Below are positions 44,830 to 53,756 of a DNA stretch of 64,000 nt, piece by piece (positions within the stretch are counted from its first letter, which is position 1; each line of letters begins with the position of its first letter). Position numbers and translations under genes: made by a program. The notes beneath the pieces are model-generated. The model was not told where the DNA came from. It saw only the letters and a list, made by a program, of their open reading frames with translations, and ran no database searches. The stretch comes from Sulfuricurvum sp. (GTDB taxonomy: Bacteria > Campylobacterota > Campylobacteria > Campylobacterales > Sulfurimonadaceae): NCBI RefSeq assembly GCF_030691015.1, contig NZ_JAUYFF010000004.1, positions 1 through 64,000 of the forward strand. The letters are read 5' to 3'.

Positions 44830-45851
44830 AGTAAATCTTTTAATCCACTGACAGGAGATTTAGCAACCGGAAAGGTGATTTCGAAACAGACACCTTTTTG
44901 GACATTATACGCCTCTATTTCTCCATTATGAGCACTAACGATATCCCGACAAATGGATAGCCCTATACCGCTTCCTCTGATATCTGCGCTATGTTCAAGG
45001 CGGTAAAAGCGATCGAACATATTTTTGAGATCGGCTTTTTTGATCGGATATGACTCATTAAAGCAAAGAACTTTTATTTTCTTTCCCGTTTCCGTTATAG
45101 TGAGTCGAATTGCTTTTCCCTCATCCGTATATTTGAGTGCATTGTCAATCAGATTTACGATGAGTCGAACCAATAGAGCGCAATCACCCCAAAAGAGCCT
45201 CAACTCCGGATCAATGGTAATCTCAATTTGAGATTGTTTCGGGTTATAGCGAAACTCCTGAAGCGCTACACCGACTATGTCTTCAAAATCGCACCACTCC
45301 TTGCGAAGCGCACTCTGCGTATCCTGTAATCGGGCACTGTCAAGAAGATTGGCAACCAAACGGTTCATTCTCTGACTTGAGTCGTTAATTTGTATCAAGA
45401 CTTCACGACGGACATGGGGATCGTTCATCTTCTCCTGTAATAATAAAGAAGCATTGCCCAGTATGGAGGATAAGGGGGTTTTAAGATCATGAGAGAGGGT
45501 ATTGAGAAAAATCTCCTTGATCGCATTGGTCTGAATCCGTTTTGCCTGAGAACTGATCGTATATCCCACAATAAAAAAAATAATAAAACTCCATATATAC
45601 GATAGATCATGAACATCAAAACTTTTTTCTGGGGGAACATGCAGCAAATCGAATATCAAGACGGTACTGAGCGTTACCATGAATGTTGATTTCATATTAC
45701 CGTGAAGTGCTATTACAATGACAGGAATTAAATGGATTAATGCAATATTGATGAGACCCAACTGCAATTTAAATACTTGACTCACGATTGTAATGAGTAT
45801 AATTAATAAAATTGAGACCATATAATGGCGGTAGGGATAGATTAAATTCAT
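44826..45851 (-). CDS. kdpD: Short KdpD-like sensor histidine kinase
   Basis: A 341-residue sensor kinase. Four membrane segments at about 10-100 (DUF4118 type) are followed by HisKA with the phospho-histidine H121 in LSHDLKTP, an N box LIDNALKY and a G box GSGIGLSI. It lacks the N-terminal KdpD and UspA domains of the full enzyme, so it resembles only the C-terminal part. First gene of the K+ operon. Probably senses K+ or turgor. Confidence 0.88.
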   Translation of the reverse strand: MNLIYPYRHYMVSILLIILITIVSQVFKLQLGLINIALIHLIPVIVIALHGNMKSTFMVTLSTVLIFDLLHVPPEKSFDVHDLSYIWSFIIFFIVGYTISSQAKRIQTNAIKEIFLNTLSHDLKTPLSSILGNASLLLQEKMNDPHVRREVLIQINDSSQRMNRLVANLLDSARLQDTQSALRKEWCDFEDIVGVALQEFRYNPKQSQIEITIDPELRLFWGDCALLVRLIVNLIDNALKYTDEGKAIRLTITETGKKIKVLCFNESYPIKKADLKNMFDRFYRLEHSADIRGSGIGLSICRDIVSAHNGEIEAYNVQKGVCFEITFPVAKSPVSGLKDLL

Positions 45852-46077
45852 TTATTGATAGTTGATGCGATCTTTACCAATATTACTATTACAAGAGCGA
45901 ACAAAACAACCCCCTCACTCACAACAACCCATATATTATCAGCTAAGTGCATACGCTTCCATTTTTTTATAGAATTGTATCCCCTCTGATGTCAAGATGG
46001 TATCAAAATTTTAATAAGAACACTTCAAAATACTCTTTTAGTTATAATAATGAAAAGCAATAGAAGATTGATACTGT
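45852..46077. other. Divergent intergenic region between kdpD-like and DTW genes
   Basis: 226 bp. It carries a TATAAT for the DTW gene (46043-46048) and presumably the kdpD promoter on the other strand. No small gene or RNA was recognised. Confidence 0.5.
46043..46048 (+). promoter_or_regulatory. -10 box (TATAAT) of the DTW gene
   Basis: Perfect TATAAT 29 nt before the ATG at 46078, in an AT-rich upstream stretch. Confidence 0.5.
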
Positions 46078-46731
46078 ATGAATGAATTACTTGAAGGTAG
46101 AGAAAAATGCTACCAATGCTATCGTCCGATCAGTTCGTGTATGTGTCCACATATCAGACCGATAATGACACAGACAAAATTCGTTATCCTGATGCATCCG
46201 AAAGAGTTTAAAAAAACAAAAAACGGTACAGGACGGCTCACCCACCTTTCCCTTCCAAACTCAGAACTCTATATCGATATCGATTTTAGTGAACACACGG
46301 CCGTCAATACGTTGATCAATAATCCTAATAATCTCTGTTATGTCCTTTACCCCGGTAAAAATGCACTTCATCTCAACAAAGAGAAGATCGAAACGGTAGG
46401 AAAACAGGTTGTGATATTTATCATTGACTCGACATGGCCGTGTTCAGTGAAAATGCTGCGTCTGAGCAGCAATCTTCAAAATCTTCCACGCATGAGTTTC
46501 ACCCACTCTAAAAGTTCGCAGTTTCGAATCAAAGAGCAACCTAAAGAGTTTTGTCTCTCTACCATCGAATCGACACTGAGCGTTTTGGAATTATTGAATG
46601 AACAAGGGATTGAAGAGATAGAAGAGGGTGCTTTTGAATCCTTTTTAGATCCGTTTACCTCGATGGTGGAGTATCAGTTAGGATGTGCTTCAGACTCATT
46701 AAAGTCCGTACGCTTTGTAAAAAGGGATTAA
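46078..46731 (+). CDS. DTW-domain tRNA aminocarboxypropyltransferase
   Basis: A 217-residue DTW protein. The N-terminal cysteines (CYQCYRPISSCMCPH) form the expected CxxC...CxC zinc site. The signature is DSTW (117-120), where the family has DxTW. DTW proteins (TapT) add a 3-amino-3-carboxypropyl group to uridine in tRNA, using SAM. Its stop overlaps the convergent tetR stop through a shared TTAA. Confidence 0.88.
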   Translation: MNELLEGREKCYQCYRPISSCMCPHIRPIMTQTKFVILMHPKEFKKTKNGTGRLTHLSLPNSELYIDIDFSEHTAVNTLINNPNNLCYVLYPGKNALHLNKEKIETVGKQVVIFIIDSTWPCSVKMLRLSSNLQNLPRMSFTHSKSSQFRIKEQPKEFCLSTIESTLSVLELLNEQGIEEIEEGAFESFLDPFTSMVEYQLGCASDSLKSVRFVKRD

Positions 46732-47315
46732 TGAGTATGAACGAGTCGAAGGAAATTCTCAACCGCATCATCGACACGTCCTGCTAAATCTCCTCCCGCT
46801 ACTATCCAGTATTTGATCATACCAAAGGTTATGCCATCATAAAGGAAAAAGAGTTCCAACGGGTTTTTATCGGTATTAACACTCTTGGATAAAGGTTCCA
46901 TAACATGGTTTGCAATATAAAGATACATCCCCATCAGCGGATCATCATCATCTGCTGAGACGTTTAGGAAAAAGGTTGGATCATTGATTAGATTTTCTTT
47001 GAGGGCATTTTTATTTTTAATAATGGCGGAGAATTTGATGGCGGTTATTGCTTTAAGCATATCTACCGGATCGGTATAGCGTTTTAATTCTTCTTGGATA
47101 ATTTCGATGTAATACTCAATTTGTCCCATAATATAATGGTTATATATATTCTCTTTGGAACCGAACATACTGTATATAGCCCCAACGGAAACTCCGGCAT
47201 TTTTTGCAAGGTCTGATATTTTCATGTTTTCATAACCCTCTTTGATGAAGAGGCTGGTAGCTTCTTCTAAAATAAGGTCACGTTTCAGTTCTTGCACTTT
47301 CCGCTTTAAGGACAT
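46728..47315 (-). CDS. TetR-family transcriptional regulator
   Basis: A 195-residue repressor. The N-terminal helix-turn-helix (about 10-55: FIKEGYENMKISDLAKNAG followed by VSVGAIYSMFGSKENIY) is clear. The C-terminal ligand domain is not diagnostic. It follows the small hypothetical protein by 2 nt in the flagellar operon. Its target cannot be told from sequence. Confidence 0.9.
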   Translation of the reverse strand: MSLKRKVQELKRDLILEEATSLFIKEGYENMKISDLAKNAGVSVGAIYSMFGSKENIYNHYIMGQIEYYIEIIQEELKRYTDPVDMLKAITAIKFSAIIKNKNALKENLINDPTFFLNVSADDDDPLMGMYLYIANHVMEPLSKSVNTDKNPLELFFLYDGITFGMIKYWIVAGGDLAGRVDDAVENFLRLVHTH

Positions 47316-47317
47316 AG

Positions 47318-47545
47318 TTATTCTTTTTCATCTTCAAACTCTAGAAGCAACCCAGAAGCGTCAACGATCTCTTTGTCCATCTCTTTTTGAGCTTCAGCCT
47401 CCTCGACTTTGGCATGCTCGTCTTCGACATATTCGATGAAGGTTTCAATATCCTGATCGGGTTTATAACTTTGTTGATACCCTAACGCGATATCAACAAA
47501 TTCTGCTCCACACCCAAAATCTATGAGCTTTTGCTTTAAATCCAT
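47318..47545 (-). CDS. Small acidic hypothetical protein
   Basis: A 75-residue protein, acidic and mostly helical (EEAEAQKEMDKEI region), with a single Cys-Gly-Cys-free N-terminus apart from one cysteine (C12). No domain recognised. It sits between fliO and tetR, 3 nt after the fliO stop, with GGAG about 11 nt upstream of the ATG. Likely real because it fits tightly between genes. Confidence 0.6.
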   Translation of the reverse strand: MDLKQKLIDFGCGAEFVDIALGYQQSYKPDQDIETFIEYVEDEHAKVEEAEAQKEMDKEIVDASGLLLEFEDEKE

Positions 47546-47548
47546 ATA

Positions 47549-48442
47549 TCAATACACTCCTGAAGCTTTTTCTTTATACGAATCAAATATTTCATCCTGA
47601 GCGGGGGCGAGTTGAAAATAGCCGTCAAGTTCACGATGTTTTGACTGCAATAGGGATTCAAAATCATTTTGAGTGATCGGAATATTGTCTTGGAATTTAT
47701 CGAGTAAAAGGGTGTTGTTCCCCAACAATACTAAATAACTCATGGTTCCGAAATCTAGCATCGCTACCGTGTGGGAAGGATCAAGGGTTTTTTGGAACCG
47801 AATGTGGACACCACCGCTATCTCCCCCGATAGGAAGAGGGTTTGAAAGTGTCGCTTTGATTTCGGCAGTTGATTTGTTAAAAAGCCAAGGGGTTTTAGGC
47901 TCGCTCTGGATGGTCGCGGCACGTTTGGTTATATTTTGCTTTAACCAAAACAAAATACCGATACCGATTACTAAAATACCGATAACAACATAATAGCTTT
48001 GTTCAAATTCATTGCTTTTTTTGGTTGGAAGGCTGTTGATCGCCGCTTCATCGACCGGAGCGGATTCTATTGCCCTCTCAGCCGCTACAGGGTGTGTAAA
48101 ACGTAAACGAAGACCATAGGAGTCCGATGTTTTAGACGCTTGCATTACGACATCGTTCGCAACCTCTGCAACAATTTCAATGTTCTCTTCTTGGGGTGAA
48201 ATAGTAAGTTTATTTAAATATTTAGAATTAACCTCTTTTACTTTCGGATCTTCGATAAAGGCTTCTTCTAGTTTAATAATGACGGTATTGCCTTGACGAT
48301 TTTGGCGAAGTACCCCTTCATAAGGGGTATCGAATGTCAACATAACATCAACACGGTCGTTTCGATCATAGACGTTATAGCTTAAGATTTTGGCTCCCCA
48401 TAAAAGGGCAGGGAGCAGCAGTAAAGGGATTAAGTATCTCAT
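47549..48442 (-). CDS. fliO: Flagellar export protein FliO with large periplasmic domain
   Basis: A 297-residue protein. Signal peptide 1-16; a beta-rich periplasmic domain resembling an AMIN domain (about 17-115); a membrane helix at about 154-172 (YYVVIGILVIGIGILFWL); then a cytoplasmic domain. Helicobacter and Campylobacter FliO proteins have this enlarged N-terminus. FliO assists assembly of the flagellar type III export gate. It overlaps fliN by 4 nt. The assignment rests on layout and gene neighbourhood. Confidence 0.72.
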   Translation of the reverse strand: MRYLIPLLLLPALLWGAKILSYNVYDRNDRVDVMLTFDTPYEGVLRQNRQGNTVIIKLEEAFIEDPKVKEVNSKYLNKLTISPQEENIEIVAEVANDVVMQASKTSDSYGLRLRFTHPVAAERAIESAPVDEAAINSLPTKKSNEFEQSYYVVIGILVIGIGILFWLKQNITKRAATIQSEPKTPWLFNKSTAEIKATLSNPLPIGGDSGGVHIRFQKTLDPSHTVAMLDFGTMSYLVLLGNNTLLLDKFQDNIPITQNDFESLLQSKHRELDGYFQLAPAQDEIFDSYKEKASGVY

Positions 48443-48780
48443 AGTCTCTCTTTTGAAAGGTAGTAAAGTACGGCACTCGAATCGAGCACCTCATTGATAC
48501 GGATTGCTAAGTTCTTTTCATAAACCATGACTTCTCCTTTGCCGATAATACGCCGATTCACATAAGATTCAACACTTTCACCCGCAGGTTTACCTAAATC
48601 GATGACAGACCCTTTTTCAAGCTTCAGTATCTCTTCCAACGAAAGTGTCGTTTGTCCCAAATCGGCAACAAATTCAACTTCCATATCCAGTAACCCTTCG
48701 TAATCCATCCATGATAGTTCTCGTTCCGGATCAAAAACATGATCTTTAGGAAGGGTAGATTCTGCTACTGTTTCATCCAT
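48439..48780 (-). CDS. fliN: Flagellar motor switch protein FliN
   Basis: A 113-residue SpoA-domain protein. The core (LLDMEVEFVADLGQTTLSLE ... GSVIDLGKPAGESVESYVNR ... GEVMVYEKNLAIRI) is a clear FliN C-ring domain. FliN forms the base of the flagellar switch and helps dock export cargo. Part of a CheX-like/fliN/fliO operon; it follows the CheX-like stop by 3 nt. Confidence 0.93.
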   Translation of the reverse strand: MDETVAESTLPKDHVFDPERELSWMDYEGLLDMEVEFVADLGQTTLSLEEILKLEKGSVIDLGKPAGESVESYVNRRIIGKGEVMVYEKNLAIRINEVLDSSAVLYYLSKERL

Positions 48781-48783
48781 CTC

Positions 48784-49209
48784 TTAGAGCCTTTGTAATG
48801 CGATTGTCATTTCACCGCCATTAATTCCGATACATTGAACTTCATTTAACTGAAGCGAGGCAATCTCTTCGTGCGATAAAACAAACGGTGTCGCAATCGT
48901 CATTGTCGTTTCGTACAACTCACCTGCAAGTACTTTTGCACTTCCGACGATCATATTGGTTGTCTCTAAGAGCATATCAATAAGTGTTTGTTCATCACTT
49001 TCATCTTCACCTAAAAATATCTCAGCAATGGTTTGAATTAACATTACATCACATCCAATATAAGCACGGTGGGTATCCCCGTTTGCCGTTTCAATATCAA
49101 TATAAGCAAGAAGTGTTCTCTTTTTGGAGGATTCAGTTACAAAATCATAAGGAAGGCGGATTTGATGAAGACAAAAATTAGTTGCAGCTTCGACAATAAT
49201 GGGTAACAT
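48784..49209 (-). CDS. CheX/FliY-like flagellar protein
   Basis: A 141-residue protein with a CheC/CheX-like pattern: a central LLETTNMIVGSAKVLAGE helix, as in CheX/FliY phosphatases, where E-x2-N residues act on CheY-P. The E-T-T-N series is visible here, so phosphatase activity is possible. The ATG at 49209 with GAGGA 4 nt upstream is chosen; the longer frame has no ribosome site. First gene of the fliN operon. Confidence 0.7.
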   Translation of the reverse strand: MLPIIVEAATNFCLHQIRLPYDFVTESSKKRTLLAYIDIETANGDTHRAYIGCDVMLIQTIAEIFLGEDESDEQTLIDMLLETTNMIVGSAKVLAGELYETTMTIATPFVLSHEEIASLQLNEVQCIGINGGEMTIALQRL

Positions 49210-49242
49210 CACATCCTCACTCTTTTTTAAGTATGATAATTG

Positions 49243-49248
49243 ATTATA
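49243..49248 (-). promoter_or_regulatory. -10 box (TATAAT) of the CheX-fliN-fliO operon
   Basis: Minus-strand TATAAT 34 nt upstream of the ATG at 49209, in the divergent gap with the TSUP gene. Confidence 0.45.
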
Positions 49249-49297
49249 GCGTAAAATCAATTGAACTAAAAGGGTATTCGTTGAAGCACTAAGGGAG

Positions 49298-49303
49298 TAT
49301 AAT
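49298..49303 (+). promoter_or_regulatory. -10 box (TATAAT) of the TSUP gene
   Basis: Plus-strand TATAAT 30 nt before the ATG at 49334. Confidence 0.45.
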
Positions 49304-49333
49304 CGCGCGATACAAACCCTAGGTAAAGAAAAA

Positions 49334-50071
49334 ATGAGCATTGAATTAGTCCTATTAGGTATCAGCGTCGGTATACTCTCCGGATTTTTTGGAATCGGCG
49401 GAGGGACCGTCAGTGTCCCTATTTTGCTTTATATTGGTTTTGGGATCAAAGAAGCGATCGGTATTTCGGTGACACAAATGGTTGCAGGATCATTGATGGC
49501 GGCTTGGATTCACCATAAAAAGCAAACCTACGAAGTCAGCAATGTCAAATATTTCGGATACGGCGGAGTATTGGGGGCAATCGCTGGTGGAATTTTTGTC
49601 AAACTTTTGAATGAAGCCGTGTTAGAATGGTTCTTTTTAGGGATCGTTGCCTTTACTTTAGGGCGTTTGGCTCTCTCAAATCCTGCTCCGACCAAGGCAG
49701 AAGTTATCAACCGTCCGCTTTATACAGCCATCGGTGGGGGAATTGGGGTGTTTTCCGGGATGTTGGGGGTAGGCGGTTCGATATTAATGACTCCGATATT
49801 GGTGAGTTTTATGGGCTTTCCGCTTAAAAAGGCTTCGGCAGTAGGTTTGTTTTTTGTGATGTTTACCTCTGTATCGGCATTTGGAACCTTACTTTGGCTG
49901 GGGATGATTAATCTTCAGGCGGGTTTAGTGATGGCACTTTCATCACTTCTTGGAATAATATTTGGTATTTGGCTTCTACATCGGGTTAAAGTAGTCCAAT
50001 ATAAACGGATTTTATTGTTTTTTTACATACTTATTTTTGCTATTACAGCATACAAATTGATCGCGGGGTAA
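49334..50071 (+). CDS. TSUP-family (TauE/SafE) anion transporter
   Basis: A 245-residue inner-membrane protein with about eight hydrophobic segments. It has two copies of the family motif: GFFGIGGGTVSVPILL (18-33) and GMLGVGGSILMTPILV. TSUP proteins export or import sulfite, sulfonates and similar organic or inorganic sulfur anions, which suits a sulfur-oxidising Campylobacterota. The substrate is not determined. It ends 6 nt before uvrA. Confidence 0.9.
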   Translation: MSIELVLLGISVGILSGFFGIGGGTVSVPILLYIGFGIKEAIGISVTQMVAGSLMAAWIHHKKQTYEVSNVKYFGYGGVLGAIAGGIFVKLLNEAVLEWFFLGIVAFTLGRLALSNPAPTKAEVINRPLYTAIGGGIGVFSGMLGVGGSILMTPILVSFMGFPLKKASAVGLFFVMFTSVSAFGTLLWLGMINLQAGLVMALSSLLGIIFGIWLLHRVKVVQYKRILLFFYILIFAITAYKLIAG

Positions 50072-50077
50072 AACGTT

Positions 50078-52894
50078 ATGGATATGATTAAAATTATTGG
50101 TGCACGAGAACACAATCTCAAAAATATTTCTCTGGAAATACCAAAAAACAAGCTCATTGTTTGTACAGGGATCAGCGGAAGCGGTAAATCGACCTTGGCA
50201 TTTGATACTCTCTATGCAGAAGGACAACGCCGCTACATAGAGTCACTCTCTTCGTATGCACGACAGTTTCTTGACCGTGTCGGAAAGCCTGATGTGGATA
50301 AAATAGAAGGGTTGACTCCGGCCATTGCGATCGATCAAAAAACTACCTCCAAGAACCCACGATCAACCGTAGGAACCATAACCGAAATCTATGACTATTT
50401 ACGTCTTTTGTATGCCCGTATTGGGGTACAGCACTGTCATCTGTGCGGTAAGCAAATCTCAAAAATGTCGGCTCAGGATATTATCACACAGGTATTAAAG
50501 CTCCCTGATGGAGCAAAGATTGTTATTTTGGCACCGCTGGTACGGGAGAAAAAAGGCTCATTCGCCGATATCCTTGAATCGCTTCGCCACAAAGGGTATG
50601 TACGTGCAATGATCGATGGTGTCATGGTTCGTCTCGATGAAGAAATAGAGCTTTCTAAAACCAAAAAACATACTCTTAAAGTGGTCATAGACCGTCTGAT
50701 CATTAAAGACGATAACCATGACCGCGTCGCACAAGACGTCGAAAAAGCACTCAAAGAGAGCTATGGAGAGGTGGAGATAGAGATTCAAAATCACGACGAA
50801 GTAGGGATGGCGGAGAAACTGATCCACTACAGTGAACACAGTGCCTGTTTTGACTGTAAGGTGAGTTTTGATCCGCTGGAACCTCTCTCGTTTTCGTTTA
50901 ATTCTCCCAAGGGAGCGTGTAGTGAATGTGACGGATTAGGTATCCGCTATGCCCTCGATTATGACAAAATTATCGATTCGGAACTCCCTATCGAGAAAGG
51001 GGCGATCAAGATCGTTTACGGGTTTAACAAGGGATATTATTTTACCTTCTTAAAAGCATTTTGTGCCGCATCCGGAATCAGCATTACCGCACCGTTTTAT
51101 ACCCTTGAAGAGTATCAAAAGAAAGCGATATTACACGGTAGCGTCGATGAAGTGGAGTTCAAATGGCAAGACCATCCTATCAAGCGTATTTGGCCGGGGA
51201 TCGTCCGTATCGCCTATGATATTTTCAAAGATGAAAAAGATCTTGCCGACTATATGTCTGAGAAGCCGTGTAATATCTGTAATTCGCACAGACTGAAGCG
51301 CGAATCGCTTGCTGTTCGAGTAGCAGACAAAGGGATCGGGGATGTAATCTCGATGCCTCTAAAAGATTCGTATGCGTGGTTTGCCGATCCGCAAACGTTT
51401 AAAGGGCTTAGTGATCAGAGTGCTATGATCGCTGCATCGATTCTGAATGAAATCCGTGAACGTCTCTTTTTCCTTTTTGATGTGGGTCTTGGATATCTCT
51501 CACTCAGTCGTGATGCTCGTACTATCAGCGGGGGAGAAGCGCAACGTATCCGTATTGCTTCGCAGATCGGAAGCGGTTTGACGGGGGTGATGTATGTTTT
51601 GGATGAACCGAGCATCGGATTGCACGAACGTGATACTCTAAAATTGATTCGAACGCTGCGGTCACTGCAGGAAAAAGGGAATACCGTTATCGTTGTCGAA
51701 CACGATAAAGAGACGATTGAGAATGCCGATTTTATTGTCGATATCGGTCCCGGTGCGGGGAAATTCGGGGGGAACGTCGTATTTGCGGGTACGCTTGAGG
51801 AGATGAAAAAATCCGATACGTTAACGGCACAGTATCTTTCCGGTCGAAAAAAGATTGAATATTTTTACCGAAGAGCTCAGAAAGAGTGGATGTCGATCAA
51901 TAATGTTACATTAAATAATATTAATAATTTGAGTGTTAAAATTCCTCTTCATAATTTTGTCTGTGTAACGGGAGTGAGCGGAAGCGGTAAAAGTTCCCTT
52001 ATCTTGCAAACACTCCTCCCCGTAACCCGTGAAATCCTTAATCATGCCCGTAAAATCAACCGTGTTGCTGGGGTAGAGGTTGAAGGGTTGGAAAAACTTG
52101 ATAAAGTAATTTATCTCGATCAAAGTCCTATCGGACGTACTCCACGCTCAAATCCTGCAACTTATACGGGAGTAATGGATGAAATCCGTAATCTCTTTGC
52201 CAAGACAAAAGAGGCTCAAATTCGTGGTTATACGGCGTCACGATTTAGCTTCAACGTCAAAGGCGGTCGATGTGAAAAGTGTCAGGGAGAAGGGGAGATT
52301 AAAATCGAAATGCACTTCTTGCCCGATATTATGGTCAAATGTGATTCGTGTCACGGCAGCCGCTATAACATGCAGACGCTTCAAGTGGAGTACAAAGGAA
52401 AGACAATTTCTGATGTCCTTAATATGTCTGTTGGGGAAGCGCTAGAGTTTTTTGCACCGATTCCGAAGATCAAAGCAATTTTACAAACCCTCAGCGACGT
52501 TGGTCTGGATTACATTACCTTGGGACAAAATGCCGTCACGCTATCGGGGGGTGAAGCACAGCGTATCAAACTGGCCAAAGAACTCAGCCGCCGCGACACG
52601 GGAAATACCCTCTATATCCTTGATGAACCGACGACAGGACTTCATTTCGATGATGTTAACCGTCTCACCAAAGTGCTCCATAATTTCGTCGAACTCGGCA
52701 ATTCCGTATTGGTTATCGAACATAACCTTGATATGATAAAAAATGCCGATTACATCATCGATATGGGGCCTGAGGGGGGAAGCGGAGGCGGCTTGTTGGT
52801 AGCTGAGGGCGATCCTGAATGTGTTGCCCGTGATTGGGAAAAAACAGGGAGTTTTACCGGAAAATATTTGGCTCTTGAGTTAAATAAGCTATAA
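50078..52894 (+). CDS. uvrA: Excinuclease ABC subunit A
   Basis: A 938-residue UvrA. Two Walker A motifs (GISGSGKST and GVSGSGKSS) and two ABC signatures (SGGEAQRIR and SGGEAQRIK) are seen. A zinc module is visible as CFDC ... CSEC and as CEKC ... CDSC. It is the damage-recognition ATPase of nucleotide excision repair. The ATG at 50078 follows GGGG at 9 nt. Complete, usual length. Confidence 0.97.
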   Translation: MDMIKIIGAREHNLKNISLEIPKNKLIVCTGISGSGKSTLAFDTLYAEGQRRYIESLSSYARQFLDRVGKPDVDKIEGLTPAIAIDQKTTSKNPRSTVGTITEIYDYLRLLYARIGVQHCHLCGKQISKMSAQDIITQVLKLPDGAKIVILAPLVREKKGSFADILESLRHKGYVRAMIDGVMVRLDEEIELSKTKKHTLKVVIDRLIIKDDNHDRVAQDVEKALKESYGEVEIEIQNHDEVGMAEKLIHYSEHSACFDCKVSFDPLEPLSFSFNSPKGACSECDGLGIRYALDYDKIIDSELPIEKGAIKIVYGFNKGYYFTFLKAFCAASGISITAPFYTLEEYQKKAILHGSVDEVEFKWQDHPIKRIWPGIVRIAYDIFKDEKDLADYMSEKPCNICNSHRLKRESLAVRVADKGIGDVISMPLKDSYAWFADPQTFKGLSDQSAMIAASILNEIRERLFFLFDVGLGYLSLSRDARTISGGEAQRIRIASQIGSGLTGVMYVLDEPSIGLHERDTLKLIRTLRSLQEKGNTVIVVEHDKETIENADFIVDIGPGAGKFGGNVVFAGTLEEMKKSDTLTAQYLSGRKKIEYFYRRAQKEWMSINNVTLNNINNLSVKIPLHNFVCVTGVSGSGKSSLILQTLLPVTREILNHARKINRVAGVEVEGLEKLDKVIYLDQSPIGRTPRSNPATYTGVMDEIRNLFAKTKEAQIRGYTASRFSFNVKGGRCEKCQGEGEIKIEMHFLPDIMVKCDSCHGSRYNMQTLQVEYKGKTISDVLNMSVGEALEFFAPIPKIKAILQTLSDVGLDYITLGQNAVTLSGGEAQRIKLAKELSRRDTGNTLYILDEPTTGLHFDDVNRLTKVLHNFVELGNSVLVIEHNLDMIKNADYIIDMGPEGGSGGGLLVAEGDPECVARDWEKTGSFTGKYLALELNKL

Positions 52895-52928
52895 TAACCC
52901 TAATTGCTTTTGTAGAGGATCACGATTC

Positions 52929-53744
52929 ATGAAGAGTTCGATTATAAACAGTATTAAATCTTTACCACCGCTTCCTAAAACAGTGATTGATATGCAGCGA
53001 ATTTGCAATGATCCTGAAAGCTCAATTAATGATTTGATAAAAACCGTTGAACATGATCCGATGATCGTTGCGAATTTGCTCAAAGCGGCCAACTCACCGT
53101 TATACAGCTTTCGGCGAGAAATACTTAATGTCGGACAAGCGGTATCGTTGTTCGGTATGAGCATGACCCGCTCTATCGGTCTTGGAAATTCGGTTCGCAA
53201 ACTTCTGAATGTCGATATGGAACCCTATGGGATCAGCTCTGATCGTTTTGCTGAAATTTCTTCGATGCAGGCGGCGTTAATACACGAGTGGTATATGAAA
53301 ATAGATCGCGCAAAAGCCGATAAGCTTTTTTTGGCCTCTTTTTTGCAGGAAACCGGAAAAATTATTATTGCCAGTGACGTTATCCAAGAAGATTTAGCAA
53401 CAAACTTCAAGGCGGATATTGACAGCGCCATTGATATCGCGAGTGTTGAACGCTCTTATGTGCAAGAATCTACGGCAAGCGTGACCGCTGCGATTTTTAC
53501 CCACTGGAATTTTGATAAAGAGTTTGTTGAGATGATTCAATTTTCGGATACGCCTGAAGAGGCACCGGATGAAGTAAAAGAGTATTCGACAGCTTTAAAT
53601 ATTATTAAAACTATTCTCCCTATTAATAACCCTTTTGGTGAGCACGGAATCTCATATGGCCTTAAAAAAGCTGAAGAAGCAGGATATGATATTGCAAAAC
53701 TTCAAGCATCGATTGATTCGATACTTGAAAAAATTCGCGCCTGA
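52929..53744 (+). CDS. HDOD-domain signalling protein
   Basis: A 271-residue protein with an HDOD domain (SLPPLPKTVIDMQRI at 11-25; EHDPMIVANLLKAANSPLY). HDOD proteins are non-catalytic relatives of HD phosphohydrolases and act in signalling, motility and stress control. No other domain is present. A GAGG lies about 9 nt before the ATG. It precedes polA by 12 nt. Confidence 0.88.
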   Translation: MKSSIINSIKSLPPLPKTVIDMQRICNDPESSINDLIKTVEHDPMIVANLLKAANSPLYSFRREILNVGQAVSLFGMSMTRSIGLGNSVRKLLNVDMEPYGISSDRFAEISSMQAALIHEWYMKIDRAKADKLFLASFLQETGKIIIASDVIQEDLATNFKADIDSAIDIASVERSYVQESTASVTAAIFTHWNFDKEFVEMIQFSDTPEEAPDEVKEYSTALNIIKTILPINNPFGEHGISYGLKKAEEAGYDIAKLQASIDSILEKIRA

Positions 53745-53756
53745 TAAAGGCGATTG

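Noticed and set aside
46728-46731. Convergent DTW and tetR genes sharing TTAA as both stop codons
   Set aside because: A neat four-base overlap, but common in compact genomes and without clear biological meaning.
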